A stretch of 64,000 bases of DNA, taken from Sphingomonas morindae (GTDB lineage Bacteria > Pseudomonadota > Alphaproteobacteria > Sphingomonadales > Sphingomonadaceae). Shown piece by piece: positions 38,227-49,345 of this stretch (the stretch's first letter is position 1; every line of letters starts with the position of its first letter). The stretch is from assembly GCF_023822065.1 (NCBI RefSeq), contig NZ_CP084930.1:62001-126000 (forward strand), given 5' to 3'. The position numbers and the translations under genes were made by a program. A model generated the notes under the pieces. It ran no database searches, was not told where the DNA came from, and was given only the letters and a program-made list of their open reading frames with translations.

Positions 38227-38658
38227 TCAGCCGTAGAGCGCGGCGGCGCGGGTTTCGAAGGCGCCGATCATCTTGCGCAGCGCGCGATCGAAGACCTGCC
38301 CGGCGATCATTTCGAACAGCCGGGACTTGAACGCGAAATCGACCGTGAAATCGACCAGCGTGCCGCCCTCGCCATCGGGCCTGAAGCCCCATTCGTTGCG
38401 CAGATACTGGAGCGGCCCGTCGAGATAATCGACATGGATGCGCTCCGGTCGCGCCTTGGTGACGCGCGAGGTGAAGCGCTCGCTGATCCCCTTGAAGCCG
38501 ACGACGAGATCGGCGACCATCTCGCTCGGCCCGTCCTCGCGCACGCGCACCGCCGCCACCCAGGGCAGAAATTCGCCATAGCGGCCGACATCGGCGACGA
38601 GATCGAACATCTGCTCCGGGCTGTAGGGCAGCCGGCGCGTTTCCGAATGACGCGGCAT
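38227..38658 (-). CDS. RatA/COQ10-like SRPBCC protein (ubiquinone-binding type)
   Basis: 143 residues, START-like SRPBCC fold: ETRRLPYSPEQMFDLVADVG at 6-25, then RYGEFLPWVAAVRVRED, VGFKGISERFTSRVTKARPE and LVDFTVDFAFKSRLFEMIAG. This is the COQ10/RatA family: mitochondrial members bind ubiquinone, while E. coli RatA was described as an inhibitor of ribosome subunit association. Which applies here cannot be told from sequence. The start at 38658 follows the lipA stop by five bases, and the frame continues upstream only inside lipA. Confidence 0.88.
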   Translation of the reverse strand: MPRHSETRRLPYSPEQMFDLVADVGRYGEFLPWVAAVRVREDGPSEMVADLVVGFKGISERFTSRVTKARPERIHVDYLDGPLQYLRNEWGFRPDGEGGTLVDFTVDFAFKSRLFEMIAGQVFDRALRKMIGAFETRAAALYG

Positions 38659-38663
38659 GACGA

Positions 38664-39608
38664 TCAGGCCGGCGTGGCGATGCGTCCGAGCTTCGCGTCC
38701 CGCGCCGCCCGCAGCCGCGCGAAATCGTCGCCCGCATGATAGCTGGAGCGGGTGAGCGGCGTCGCCGAGACGAGCAGGAAGCCCTTGGCGCGCGCGATCG
38801 CGGCATAGGCGGCAAAGGCCTGGGGCGTGGTGAACTCGGCCACCTTGGCGTGGCGCGGCGTCGGCTGGAGATATTGCCCCATGGTCAGGAAATCGATGTC
38901 CGCCGAGCGCATATCGTCCATCACCTGATGGACTTCGAGCCGCTCCTCGCCAAGCCCCGTCATCAGGCCGGACTTGGTGAAGATCGAGGGATCGTGGCGC
39001 TTCACGCTCTCCAGCAGCCGCAGCGAGGCGTAATAGCGCGCGCCGGGGCGGATGGTGGGGTAGAGCCGCGGCACCGTCTCGAGATTGTGGTTGTACACGT
39101 CCGGACGCGCGGCGACGATCGCCTCCACCGCCGCCTGCGCCTTGTTGCGGAAATCGGGCGTCAGAATTTCGATGGTGGTGTCCGGCGTGGTCCGGCGCAG
39201 CGCCTCGATCACCTTCACGAACTGGTGCGCGCCGCCATCGGGCAGATCGTCGCGATCCACCGAGGTGATGACGATGTGGCTCAGCCCCATCTCGGCCGCG
39301 GCATCCGCGACATGCTGCGGCTCGAGCGGATCGACCGCGCGCGGCATGCCCGTCTTCACATTGCAGAAGGCGCAGGCGCGCGTGCAGGTATCGCCCAGGA
39401 TCATCACCGTCGCGTGCTTCTTGGTCCAGCACTCGCCGATATTCGGGCAGGCGGCCTCCTCGCACACGGTGGCCAGGTTGAGACGGCGCATCAGCTGGCG
39501 CGTCTCGGCGAAGCCGGCGGAGGTGGGCGCCTTCACCCGGATCCAGTCGGGCTTGCGGAGGCGCGGAGGACGCGGGGTGGCGGCCATGTCGTTCATGGGG
39601 TGCGACAT
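38664..39608 (-). CDS. lipA: Lipoyl synthase
   Basis: 314 residues. It inserts two sulfurs into octanoyl-protein to form lipoyl groups on dehydrogenase complexes. Both iron-sulfur clusters are visible: [13 protein letters not shown] (auxiliary cluster, C-x4-C-x5-C near 49-60) and [13 protein letters not shown] (radical-SAM CxxxCxxC near 75-82). The C-terminal [10 protein letters not shown] contains the serine that ligates the auxiliary cluster. Alternative starts at 39596 and 39587 are possible, because none has a strong ribosome binding site; the longest after the GC-rich leader was kept. The RatA-like gene follows in the same operon. Confidence 0.95.
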   Translation of the reverse strand: MSHPMNDMAATPRPPRLRKPDWIRVKAPTSAGFAETRQLMRRLNLATVCEEAACPNIGECWTKKHATVMILGDTCTRACAFCNVKTGMPRAVDPLEPQHVADAAAEMGLSHIVITSVDRDDLPDGGAHQFVKVIEALRRTTPDTTIEILTPDFRNKAQAAVEAIVAARPDVYNHNLETVPRLYPTIRPGARYYASLRLLESVKRHDPSIFTKSGLMTGLGEERLEVHQVMDDMRSADIDFLTMGQYLQPTPRHAKVAEFTTPQAFAAYAAIARAKGFLLVSATPLTRSSYHAGDDFARLRAARDAKLGRIATPA

Positions 39609-39663
39609 AGCGATTGCGCGCGCCACTTGCCAGCCCCGGCCGCAAGCCGGTAGCAGTGCGGGC

Positions 39664-40296
39664 ATGACGGCACTTGATCCCCTGCTCCAAGGCTATCGGC
39701 GTTTCCGCGCGGAGGGTTGGGCGCACCAGCGCGAGCGCTGGACCAGCCTCGCCGAAGGCCAGTCCCCGCGCCTGCTGGTGATCGCCTGCTCGGACAGCCG
39801 AGTCGATCCGGCGGTGATCTTCGATGTGTCGCCGGGCGAGATCTTCGTGGTGCGCAACGTCGCCAATCTCGTGCCGCCGTTCGAGACGGATCCGTCGCGC
39901 CACGGCGTGTCGGCGGCGGTGGAATATGCCGTCACCCAGCTCAAGGTGGATGGCATCGTCGTCATCGGCCATGAATTCTGCGGCGGCTGCCAGGCCGCGA
40001 TGACCCGCGCCTTCGAGGGCGCGCCCAATGGCGAGGGCGGCTTCGTCCGCCACTGGGTCGACATGCTGGACGAGGCGCGCGATCGCGTGGTCGCCGAACA
40101 TGGCGAGGGCGATGCCGCGCTGCGCGCGCTGGAGCGCGAGGCGGTGCGGGTCAGCCTCGCCAATCTCCGCAGCTTCCCCTTCGTGGCCGCCGCCGAACAG
40201 GCCGGCACGCTGACGCTGACGGGCGCCTGGTTCGCGATCCGCGACGGGCTGCTGCGCATCCTGGACGAGCAGAGCGGCCGCTTCGAGACGGTGTAG
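39664..40296 (+). CDS. Beta-class carbonic anhydrase
   Basis: 210 residues. CO2 hydration uses a zinc bound by Cys (in [11 protein letters not shown], near 40), His and Cys (in [13 protein letters not shown], near 102). The Asp-Arg dyad CSDSR is intact. Nearby [19 protein letters not shown] (about 56-74) and [15 protein letters not shown]-like text are standard. GHEFCGGC differs slightly from the more usual GHSxCG motif, with Glu after His. ATG at 39664 is chosen because the protein then matches family length; the frame is open upstream. Divergent from lipA, 55 bases apart. Confidence 0.93.
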   Translation: MTALDPLLQGYRRFRAEGWAHQRERWTSLAEGQSPRLLVIACSDSRVDPAVIFDVSPGEIFVVRNVANLVPPFETDPSRHGVSAAVEYAVTQLKVDGIVVIGHEFCGGCQAAMTRAFEGAPNGEGGFVRHWVDMLDEARDRVVAEHGEGDAALRALEREAVRVSLANLRSFPFVAAAEQAGTLTLTGAWFAIRDGLLRILDEQSGRFETV

Positions 40297-40364
40297 CCGC
40301 GCGGGAACCGCGCCGCCGCGAGAATAGTTTCGCAGGCCATTGTTTCCGATCAGGAGGAATGGAC

Positions 40365-40784
40365 ATGCGCGCCCGCGCCCTCGTCGCTTTGGCCGCCGCC
40401 GCTCTGCCGCTGGCGGCGCTCTCGGCCCAGACCGACCCCAACCAGCCGGCCAATGACGGCTCCGCCGCGGCCTCGGCCTCGGTCCCGCCCGGCCAGGTGG
40501 CGCCCGGCACCGATCCCGGCACGGCCGCGGCCAATGCCGCGATCGCCGGCAATATCAGCGCGGTGAAGACGGTGAACGCCAATGCCCGCACGCAATATGC
40601 GGCCGATCTCGCCGCCTATGACGCCTCGCTGCGCGCCCATGGCCGGCAGGTGGTGCAGAATGCCCGGCAGCGCCGCGCCTATGCCGAGGCCATGGCGCAG
40701 TGGCGGATGCAGGTCGCGGCCTGCCAGGATGGCCGCCGCCCCGCCTGCGACGCGCCGGCGCCCGATCCCAGCGCCTTCTACTGA
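40365..40784 (+). CDS. Small exported alanine-rich protein of unknown function
   Basis: 139 residues. A Sec signal peptide (MRARALVALAAAALPLAALS, then AQT) is followed by a low-complexity linker rich in Ala, Pro and Gly. A helical segment with Tyr and Arg comes next (ANARTQYAADLAAYDASLRA, then HGRQVVQNARQRRAY) and a cysteine pair near 122 and 129. No family is recognised. AGGAGG lies 7 bases before the ATG at 40365 and only one base before an ATG at 40359, so the later start is used. It is convergent with ettA. Confidence 0.7.
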   Translation: MRARALVALAAAALPLAALSAQTDPNQPANDGSAAASASVPPGQVAPGTDPGTAAANAAIAGNISAVKTVNANARTQYAADLAAYDASLRAHGRQVVQNARQRRAYAEAMAQWRMQVAACQDGRRPACDAPAPDPSAFY

Positions 40785-40853
40785 TCGCGTCGGCGGCGAT
40801 CGACGACCCCGCCGCCGGCCGCCCCTGACGGGACGGGCCGGCGGCGGCGTCGC

Positions 40854-42533
<1,680 letters not shown>

Positions 42534-42638
42534 GCGCGCGCGCTTCCTGCAGATCGGAGGTTGGGATCGTTGCAGGCTATCTAGCGAGGGCAAAGCGGAA
42601 TGCAAATGCACCGCCGCCCGCCCCGTCGCCGCGCGCGC

Positions 42639-43901
42639 TCACACCATGGCGGCGAGCAGCTCCTTGATCGGCACGAAACCGAAGCCGACCGCCGAATCGG
42701 CGATGCCATAGGGCATGAAGATCAGCTCGCCATGGCGCAGCGCGCCGCAGGTATAGACCACGTTCGGCACATAGCCCTCGCGATCCTCGGCGGCGGCGGC
42801 GACCAGCGGCTCGGCGGTGCGGGCCAGCACGCGGCTGGGATCCTCCTTGTCGAGCAGGATCGCGCCGATCGAATATTTGCGCATCGCGCCGACGCCATGG
42901 GTGAGCAGCAGCCAGCCCTCGTCCAGCTCGATCGGCGATCCGCAATTGCCGATCTGCACCATTTCCCAGGGGTAGCGCGGCGTCATCAGCAGCTCGCCCT
43001 CGCCCCAGCTGGTGAGATCGTCCGAGCGGATGAGGAAGAGATTCTCGCCGTCCTGGCGACCGGCCATGGCGTAGCGGCCGCCCACGCGCCGCGGGAAGAG
43101 CGCCATGCCCTTGTTCCGCGCGGCGGGCCCCGCCAGCGGCGCCATCTGGAAGCTGCGGAAATCGCGCGTGCGGATCAGCTCCGACCGGATCTCCGCGCCA
43201 TTATAGGCGGTATAGGTGCCGAGCCACTCGACGCTGCCATCGTCATGCGTAAACTCGACCAGCCGCAGATCCTCGAGTCCCTTGGATTGGGCCGAGGTCA
43301 TCGGGAAGATCACCGTGCCCGAAAGCGTCGAATCGCGATGGCGGTGCACCTCGATCGCGCCATTCTCCAGCTCGCGCGCGCTGTCGGCGGCGGTGGCGAA
43401 GGGCGGCTCGGGCGCCAGCTCGAAAAAGGTGCCGGGCGAGAGAATGCCCTCGCGGAAGGCGATCGAGCTGATATGCCCCTCGCCCACCGTCCGCAGCGAC
43501 ATGATGATCCGCGAGGAGCCCGGCGACAGGCCCGACTGGTCCGGGTGCCGGACGATCGACGGATTCATGATCGCCGCCGCCGCATAGCTATATTCGTTGC
43601 AGAAGAAGGCGCCGATCAGCTGCTGCTTGGTATCGGAGATGGCGTCTCCGTCCAGCGTCAGCGCCCGCGCCATCTGGGCGTAGCGGGTCTTGAACACGTC
43701 GCGCGTCTGCCAGTGCCGCGCCTCGAAATCCTTGAGGACCATGGACAGCTCGCGCGCCGCCTCGGCCTCGTCGAGGGCGAGCACGCCGTCGACGATCCGC
43801 CGCGGCCGGCTGGGCCGGCCATTCTGGCTCTCCACCGGAATCTGAAAGGGGCGCACGACAACCCGCGAAGCGTCCGCCTGAAGGCGCAACGGCCAATGCA
43901 T
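42639..43901 (-). CDS. GH130-family glycoside phosphorylase/hydrolase
   Basis: 420 residues of a five-bladed beta-propeller fold. Segments typical of GH130 are FCNEYSYAAAAIMNPSIV near 100, MTSAQSKGLEDLRLVEFTHD near 215, ARNKGMALFPRRVGGRYAM near 265 and GNCGSPIELDEGWLLLTHGV near 320. Family members cleave beta-1,2- or beta-1,4-mannosides, usually with phosphate. The start is unclear: ATG at 43901 has no ribosome binding site, whereas GTG at 43916 follows GGGAGG by four bases, which adds five residues. The GT4 fusion gene lies 68 bases upstream on the same strand, so the pair probably handle one glycan. The substrate is inferred from family only. Confidence 0.85.
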   Translation of the reverse strand: MHWPLRLQADASRVVVRPFQIPVESQNGRPSRPRRIVDGVLALDEAEAARELSMVLKDFEARHWQTRDVFKTRYAQMARALTLDGDAISDTKQQLIGAFFCNEYSYAAAAIMNPSIVRHPDQSGLSPGSSRIIMSLRTVGEGHISSIAFREGILSPGTFFELAPEPPFATAADSARELENGAIEVHRHRDSTLSGTVIFPMTSAQSKGLEDLRLVEFTHDDGSVEWLGTYTAYNGAEIRSELIRTRDFRSFQMAPLAGPAARNKGMALFPRRVGGRYAMAGRQDGENLFLIRSDDLTSWGEGELLMTPRYPWEMVQIGNCGSPIELDEGWLLLTHGVGAMRKYSIGAILLDKEDPSRVLARTAEPLVAAAAEDREGYVPNVVYTCGALRHGELIFMPYGIADSAVGFGFVPIKELLAAMV

Positions 43902-43969
43902 TACCAGATCGAGCACGATCCCTCCCGAAAACCCGTGCCAGGCTCTACCGGCCTCCTGCCGCAGCCGCG

Positions 43970-46246
43970 TCAGGAGGCAAGCAGGTCCGCGGGTGTGAAG
44001 CCGCCGTTCCTGCCGGCCTTTTCCGCCATTTCGCGCATCGCGCAACAGGCAAATTGGAAGGCGAGCACCGACTCGGCGCCCTGGTTGAGATTGACCCGAT
44101 CCGCCATCAGCCCGTCGAAGCAGCCGCCATCGGCGGGGATGCCGATCGGCAGGCCGAGATCGTTGGCGCCCAGATACCAGTCATAGGCCCGCCGCGCCGA
44201 GGCCGCCCAGCGCGGATCGCCGGTGAGATCCAGCGCCGTGCGCGCCGCCTCGATCGTCGCCCAGGCCTCGAGCGGCTGCTGGTCGAAGGGCAGCGGATCC
44301 TGGTGCGCGCGGCCGAAACTGTCCGTGCCCACCGCGCGGAACTGGCCGAGCGGGTTCACCTGCCGCGTTTCCAGCCAGCTCAGCGTCTCCAGCCCCGCCG
44401 CCACCATCTCGGGCGCGCCCAGGCGATCGCCGGCGCGCAGCAGTGCCTGGGGGAGCCGGGCATTGTCATAGGCCAGCACCGATTCGAACCAGCGCCAGTC
44501 CGGCCGCGCGGCGGCGCGATAATCGGCGAGCAGGCGCGCCGCCCCGTCGCGCAGCAGCGTCGTGGCCAGGTTGTGCGCGGGATGCGCATCCAGCATCGCG
44601 TCGCAGCCCAGGATCACGAAGGCGATGGTGCGCGGGCTGGCGAGCGACCGGACATGCGGCGCCACCTGGTCGAACAGGTGCGACGCCCAGATCTTCAGAT
44701 CGGTGCGCCGCGCGTTGCGCGCGGTATCGCCCAGCGACCAGAGCGAGCGGCCGAAACTATCCTCCGACCCCTCGCTTTCCAGCCAGCCGCGATCATAGCC
44801 CATGAAGTTGCGGAACCGCCCGCGCGCGCCGTTCCAGGCATGCTGGACAAAGGCCGCGTAGATCGTCGCCAGCGCGTCCGCGCGCGACGCCTGCGCGCCG
44901 GTGATGCGGTGCATCAGCATCAGCGCCCGGCAATTATCGTCCACGCAATAGCCATGATTGCGATCGGGCACGGCGAAGATGGAATGCTGGATGATGCCGC
45001 AGCCGTCGCTCAGCCGCTCGACCCCGGTGAGATCGGGGCCGACCGGTTCGATCGCCGTCAGCCGATCGACGGGAAACAGGCGCGCCGGTTGTGATCCCAG
45101 CGCCTCCTCGAACAAGGCGACATAGGCGCGGGCGAATTCCGACCATACCATGGTCCGGCCGACAGCCCAGGCCGCCTCGCCCATGCGCAGGCGCCGCTCG
45201 GGATGATCCAGAAGATCCACCAGCGCGCGCGCGAAGCCGATCGAATCGCCGAACGGCACCAGCCGTCCCATCGCCGGGTCGAGCAGCTCCACCGCATGCC
45301 AATAGGGCGTGGACACGACCGGCCGCCCCATCGCCACCGCATAGGAGAGCGTGCCCGAGGTGATCTGCGCCTCGTTGAGATAGGGCGTAACGTAGATGTC
45401 GGTCGCGGCCAAATAGTCGAGCAGCGTTTCCTGCTCGGTATAGGCGTTGATGAAGCGCACATTGTCGCTCACGCCCAGCTCCTCGGCCAGCGCCATCAGC
45501 CGCTCGCGATAGGCCTCGCCCTCATGCGCCACGAGATGCGGATGCGTGGCGCCCAGCACCACATAGAGCGTCTCGGGATGCGCCGCGACGATCGCCGGCA
45601 GCGCCCGGATCATCGTCTCCAGCCCCTTGTTGGGCGACAAGAGGCCAAAGGTGAGCAGCACCTTGCGCCCGTCGAAGCCGAACAGCGCCTTTTCGCGCAC
45701 GCCGTCGCTCAGCGGGCGGTCGGGCACGCCATGCGGCACCACCGCGATATGCTCCGCCGCGATGCCGTGCACCGCCATCAGCAGCTCGCGGCCCTTCTCC
45801 GCCATCACCACCAGCTTGGCCGCGCGGCGGGCGAGCGCCTCCATCACGCGGCGCTGGTCAGCATTGGGCTGTTCCAGCACCGTGTGGAGCGTCACCACCA
45901 CCGGCGCGGTGACGCGATCGAGCAGCTTGAGCAGATGGCCGCCGGCATCGCCGCCATAGATGCCATATTCGTGCTGCACGCAGACGATGTCGGCGCCGCT
46001 GGTGTTGATGCGATGCGCGGCGGCGGCATAATCGGCCAGCGCGTCCTGGCCGATCTCGCACACCACCGTCGACGGATAGTCGTAGCGGTTGCCGCGATCG
46101 TTCATCGCGTAGACGTCCACCGCCAGGTCCGGAAAGGCATCACTGAAGCCTTCGCGGAAATGCTCGGTGAAGGTGGCGATGCCGCATAGCCGCGGCGGGC
46201 TGTTGCCAATCAGGGCAATTCGGCGCAGCGCGCGAGACGAAGCCAT
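43970..46246 (-). CDS. GT4 glycosyltransferase fused to an (alpha/alpha)-barrel-like domain
   Basis: 758 residues. The first half (1-390) is a GT-B enzyme of family GT4: IALIGNSPPRLCGIATFTEH at its start, the hinge VLLTFGLLSPNKGLE, ATHPHLVAHEGE and the donor-site motif LNEAQITSGTLSYAVAMGRP (E-x7-E type). The second half (about 400-758) is alpha-helical: NHGYCVDDNCRALMLMHRIT, FGRSLWSLGDTARNARRTDL, LNQGAESVLAFQFACCAMRE and others fit the helical barrel seen in six-hairpin glycoside hydrolases. The second domain's role is inferred. Probable role: making or trimming mannan-like glycan together with the GH130 neighbour. No signal peptide, so it should be cytoplasmic. Confidence 0.85.
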   Translation of the reverse strand: MASSRALRRIALIGNSPPRLCGIATFTEHFREGFSDAFPDLAVDVYAMNDRGNRYDYPSTVVCEIGQDALADYAAAAHRINTSGADIVCVQHEYGIYGGDAGGHLLKLLDRVTAPVVVTLHTVLEQPNADQRRVMEALARRAAKLVVMAEKGRELLMAVHGIAAEHIAVVPHGVPDRPLSDGVREKALFGFDGRKVLLTFGLLSPNKGLETMIRALPAIVAAHPETLYVVLGATHPHLVAHEGEAYRERLMALAEELGVSDNVRFINAYTEQETLLDYLAATDIYVTPYLNEAQITSGTLSYAVAMGRPVVSTPYWHAVELLDPAMGRLVPFGDSIGFARALVDLLDHPERRLRMGEAAWAVGRTMVWSEFARAYVALFEEALGSQPARLFPVDRLTAIEPVGPDLTGVERLSDGCGIIQHSIFAVPDRNHGYCVDDNCRALMLMHRITGAQASRADALATIYAAFVQHAWNGARGRFRNFMGYDRGWLESEGSEDSFGRSLWSLGDTARNARRTDLKIWASHLFDQVAPHVRSLASPRTIAFVILGCDAMLDAHPAHNLATTLLRDGAARLLADYRAAARPDWRWFESVLAYDNARLPQALLRAGDRLGAPEMVAAGLETLSWLETRQVNPLGQFRAVGTDSFGRAHQDPLPFDQQPLEAWATIEAARTALDLTGDPRWAASARRAYDWYLGANDLGLPIGIPADGGCFDGLMADRVNLNQGAESVLAFQFACCAMREMAEKAGRNGGFTPADLLAS

Positions 46247-46438
46247 GTCGAAGTCCCTCTATGTTCCGCCGGCACCGGATCGGGACGCATACCCGCAGGA
46301 AGGCGCCCGCCGGCCGGGTTCAATATGGTAATGCTCTATCCCATGTGAAAGTTGCGGATGCTGCGATGCGAACCGACGCGGCCGCTCGTTTCGGCCCCGG
46401 GGAGTCGGTGAACCGAGGACGCCGGCCCGTTTTTCCCG

Positions 46439-46466
46439 TTGACCGTTACCGCGCCCGCGTTATGCC
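46439..46466 (+). promoter_or_regulatory. Possible promoter of the small lipoprotein gene
   Basis: TTGACC (46439-46444), 16 bases, TATGCC (46461-46466), placed about 60 bases before the lipoprotein ATG and before its GGGAG ribosome binding site. The -10 match is weak. Confidence 0.35.
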
Positions 46467-46524
46467 AACCGCCAGGGGACGGCAGCTGCCGCGACCCCAT
46501 GTGAGAATATAGGGAGCTGCCCGC

Positions 46525-46800
46525 ATGAAGAAGTTCGCTTTCGTCCTCGCCGCTGCTGGCCTGATGAGCGTCGCCGCCTGCAACAAGTCGCCGCAGGCCG
46601 AGGCTGTCGAGAATGCGGGCGACAACGCCGCCGCCGCGCTCGACAATGCCGGTGACAATCTCTCGGCCGCTGCCGACAACGCCACCAACGAGCAGACCGA
46701 GGCCGCGCTCGACAACGCCGCCGACAACGCGCACGCCGCGGCCGACAATGTGAAGGACACGGCCGAGAACAAGGCCGACGCGATCGACTCCAAGAAGTGA
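46525..46800 (+). CDS. Small Asp/Asn/Ala-rich lipoprotein
   Basis: 91 residues. MKKFAFVLAAAGLMSVAACN is a lipoprotein signal with the lipobox ending in Cys19. The rest is a strongly periodic helix: units near 31, 37, 45, 53 and 63 follow the pattern ENAGDNAAAALDNAGDN, AAADNATNE, AALDNAADNAHAAADN, suggesting an 11-residue repeat that forms an amphipathic or coiled-coil helix. No aromatic residues after the signal. GGGAG lies 8 bases before the ATG. Predicted outer-membrane lipoprotein; function unknown. A strong intrinsic terminator follows at 46837. Confidence 0.75.
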   Translation: MKKFAFVLAAAGLMSVAACNKSPQAEAVENAGDNAAAALDNAGDNLSAAADNATNEQTEAALDNAADNAHAAADNVKDTAENKADAIDSKK

Positions 46801-46836
46801 TCGCGCGCGCCCGCCGCGAGGCGGGCGCCCGGAAGA

Positions 46837-46869
46837 AGCGCCGCCTCCTGCCCGGAGCGGCGCTTTTTT
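46837..46869 (+). terminator. Intrinsic terminator of the lipoprotein gene
   Basis: AGCGCCGC (46837-46844) pairs exactly with GCGGCGCT (46857-46864) around a 12-base loop, followed by a T-run to 46869. It is 37 bases after the lipoprotein stop on the same strand. It is the clearest terminator in the window. Confidence 0.85.
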
Positions 46870-46923
46870 CATGCCCGGTGCGCGCCGGCGGTCGAGCGAC
46901 GGGCCGCCCGGCGGCGCCCCGCG

Positions 46924-47490
46924 TCAGGGAATGAAACGGGCGCGATATTCCTTGGGCTTGCCCAGCGAAAAGGCGCGGTCGCGGCAGAAATAGCAGATGA
47001 ACTCGCTGTAGCGCAGCCCCTGTGCGGCGAGCAGCCGGAAGAGATCGGCGATCGTCTTGTCGCGCTGCAGCAGATCGAATCGATGGCGCACGGTGACGAC
47101 ATCGGTACCCTGCGCGCGCATCAGCCCGCTGTCGAGCGCCGCCAGCCGATCATAACTGTCCTCGAAGATCATGCCATTGGCCGTGCGGCGGCCGCCCGGC
47201 TTCTGGAACTTCGAGAGATTGTAGTTTTCTATGGTCGCGCCGCCGCGTTCATAGGTCTGCACATTGCTGTAGTGGAAATATTCGACACAGGGTTCGACCA
47301 GCAGCGAATAGTGGCGTGGCCCGAGAAAAGTGACCCCGGCGCCGAAGGGCACCGGCACCTGGGATCGCCCGAAGGTCTGCGCGCCATGCGCCGAGATCAG
47401 CAGCATGGGATTGACGCCGATCTGCCCCGCCGGATGCCAGATATAGAAATGATCGCCAAGTTCGGTGCGCTGCGCCATGCTCATCCTCAC
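46924..47490 (-). CDS. Putative adhesin Stv-like domain protein
   Basis: 188 residues, no signal peptide. The sequence LLISAHGAQTFGRSQVPVPF, then GAGVTFLGPRHYSLLVEPCV, YNLSKFQ, then GTDVVTVRHRFDLLQRDKTI and YSEFICYFCRDR near the C-terminus fits the pattern of the Stv (putative adhesin) family as I recall it: an HG motif, a central YNL-K segment and a terminal CxFCR. No biochemical function is known to me for that family. A GTG start at 47490 follows AGGAGG by 11 bases; ATG at 47484 and 47478 are alternatives. It is convergent with the lipoprotein gene and is followed on its upstream side by a tRNA-Pro. Family call is a recollection. Confidence 0.5.
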   Translation of the reverse strand: MRMSMAQRTELGDHFYIWHPAGQIGVNPMLLISAHGAQTFGRSQVPVPFGAGVTFLGPRHYSLLVEPCVEYFHYSNVQTYERGGATIENYNLSKFQKPGGRRTANGMIFEDSYDRLAALDSGLMRAQGTDVVTVRHRFDLLQRDKTIADLFRLLAAQGLRYSEFICYFCRDRAFSLGKPKEYRARFIP

Positions 47491-47690
47491 GCGGAAAAGC
47501 GCCTCCTGTCCGCCCGCGATGACGGGAGCATGTCGCCGGCGTTGCAGGCGTAACGCAGCTCGGATCGCCTCCCGCCCGAGGGCGGCGCGACCCGGGTAAG
47601 ACCCGCGCCGCCATCGCGCCCGATGCGGTCGGGCACGGCCTCCGCACGCCCGACGCTCCCTTGCGGCCGCCCTGGCCCATGGCGCTCTTC

Positions 47691-47719
47691 TTGACCCCGC
47701 CGGACCCGATGCCTAGGAA
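47691..47719 (+). promoter_or_regulatory. Probable promoter of tRNA-Pro
   Basis: TTGACC (47691-47696), exactly 17 bases, TAGGAA (47714-47719), about 10 bases before the mature tRNA start at 47729. Confidence 0.5.
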
Positions 47720-47728
47720 ACCCGCCGT

Positions 47729-47806
<78 letters not shown>

Positions 47807-47860
47807 CGCGCCTCCCCGTCCGCAGCCCTTCCCGCCCGCAGCCCGGCCAGCCGAGGCCGC

Positions 47861-49345
47861 TCAGCCGCGTTTGAGCATCGGGACGGCGGGCGCTTCGCCC
47901 CAGGGGCGGATCACCGTGTCGGTGCCGTAGAGGCGGCCGGTGCCGCGCTCGGCGCGCTTGGCGGCGTAGAGGGCGAGATCGGCGCGGCGGAGCAGTTCCG
48001 AGCCGGCGATCGGCGCCTCGGCCAGCACCGCGCCCACCGTGGCGGTGACGATGCGGCGCGCGCCGTCCTGCGTCACCATCTGGCGCAGCGCGCGCAGCAC
48101 GGTCTGCACCAGCGCGGGCAGCGCGGCGCAGTCGCGCGGGCGGCGCACCAGCAGCACGAACTCGTCGCCGCCCAGCCGCGCGGTGAAATTCTGCCCCATG
48201 CCGGGCCCGCGCAACACCTCGCCGACGCGGCGCAGCACCGCGTCGCCCGCCTCATGGCCATGATTGTCGTTGATCGGCTTGAAGCCATCGAGATCGATCA
48301 GCAGCAGCGCCAGCGGCGTGCCCGGCGCCTGCGCCACCGCCTCGTCGAGATGCGCCTCGAACTCGGCGCGGTTGGCCAGGCCGGTGAGGCTGTCGGTGCT
48401 CGCGCTGTGCTTCAGTTCGAGTTCGTAGCGGTGCCGCTCGGTCATGTCCTGGAACACGCCCACCACCGCGATCGGCCCCGCCTCGGAGCGCTCCACCTCG
48501 CCCGAGCCGCGCACATATTTGCGCGCGCCGGTGGCGCTGATCAGCGCGCTCTCGAAGGTGAAGGGCGCGCCGGTGGCGACGGCATCGTCGATCAGCGCGG
48601 CGATGCGCGCGCGATCGGCCGGCGGATAGAAGGCCAGCGCCGCCGCGCGCGTGGGCGCGGGGCCGACCGGCATGTCGTGGATGGCGAAGACCTGGTCCGA
48701 CCATTCCACCGACGCATCGGCGAGCGACAGCCGCCAGGATCCGATCCCCGCCATCCGCTCCGCCTGGCGCAGCTGTCGGTTCTTGCGGGCGATCACCGCC
48801 GCATCGGCCTGCACCTCGCGCGACAGGCGGAGCGTCGCCGCGGCCGCCGCGCGGGCGCGGATCAGCCCGTCCACCAGCCCGGCGAGCCGCGCGAGCTGAA
48901 GGCGCGCCTCCGGGCCGAAGCGGCGCGGCGCGGTGTCGATCAGGCACAGCGTGCCGATCGCCGGCCCCGCGGCATCGGTCCCGGCGCCGGTCGGCCGCAG
49001 CGGCGCACCCGCATAGAAGCGCACGCCCTCCGCCCCGATGACGAGCGGATTGGCCGAGAAGCGCGGATCGGCCGCCGCATCCTCGATCACCATCACCTCG
49101 TCGCTCAGCACGGCATGGGCGCAGAAGGCGTGCTCGCGCGGAACCTGCCGCGCCTCCAGCCCGCACCGCGCCTTGAACCATTGCCGGTGCCGATCGACCA
49201 GCGACACCATAGCGATCGGACAGTCGAAAATCTGCCGCGCGAGCAGCACCGCCGATTGGAACTCCGCCTCCTCGGGCGTGTCCAGCAGGGCCAGCTCGGC
49301 GAGGGTCGCGCACCGATCGGCCAGCAGGGGATCGTGAAGAGCCAT
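47861..49345 (-). CDS. Diguanylate cyclase with GAF and PAS domains
   Basis: 494 residues. GAF domain at about 20-160 ([40 protein letters not shown]), a PAS/PAC domain at about 190-310 ([33 protein letters not shown]) and a GGDEF domain at about 325-485 with intact RLGGDEF. It makes cyclic di-GMP. The inhibitory I-site RxxD that normally sits five residues before GGDEF is replaced (Met and Asn at the Arg and Asp positions), so product inhibition by that route is unlikely. No EAL domain. The start at 49345 has GGAGAGAAGG upstream. The tRNA-Met prophage scar begins 172 bases beyond the start. Confidence 0.93.
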   Translation of the reverse strand: MALHDPLLADRCATLAELALLDTPEEAEFQSAVLLARQIFDCPIAMVSLVDRHRQWFKARCGLEARQVPREHAFCAHAVLSDEVMVIEDAAADPRFSANPLVIGAEGVRFYAGAPLRPTGAGTDAAGPAIGTLCLIDTAPRRFGPEARLQLARLAGLVDGLIRARAAAAATLRLSREVQADAAVIARKNRQLRQAERMAGIGSWRLSLADASVEWSDQVFAIHDMPVGPAPTRAAALAFYPPADRARIAALIDDAVATGAPFTFESALISATGARKYVRGSGEVERSEAGPIAVVGVFQDMTERHRYELELKHSASTDSLTGLANRAEFEAHLDEAVAQAPGTPLALLLIDLDGFKPINDNHGHEAGDAVLRRVGEVLRGPGMGQNFTARLGGDEFVLLVRRPRDCAALPALVQTVLRALRQMVTQDGARRIVTATVGAVLAEAPIAGSELLRRADLALYAAKRAERGTGRLYGTDTVIRPWGEAPAVPMLKRG

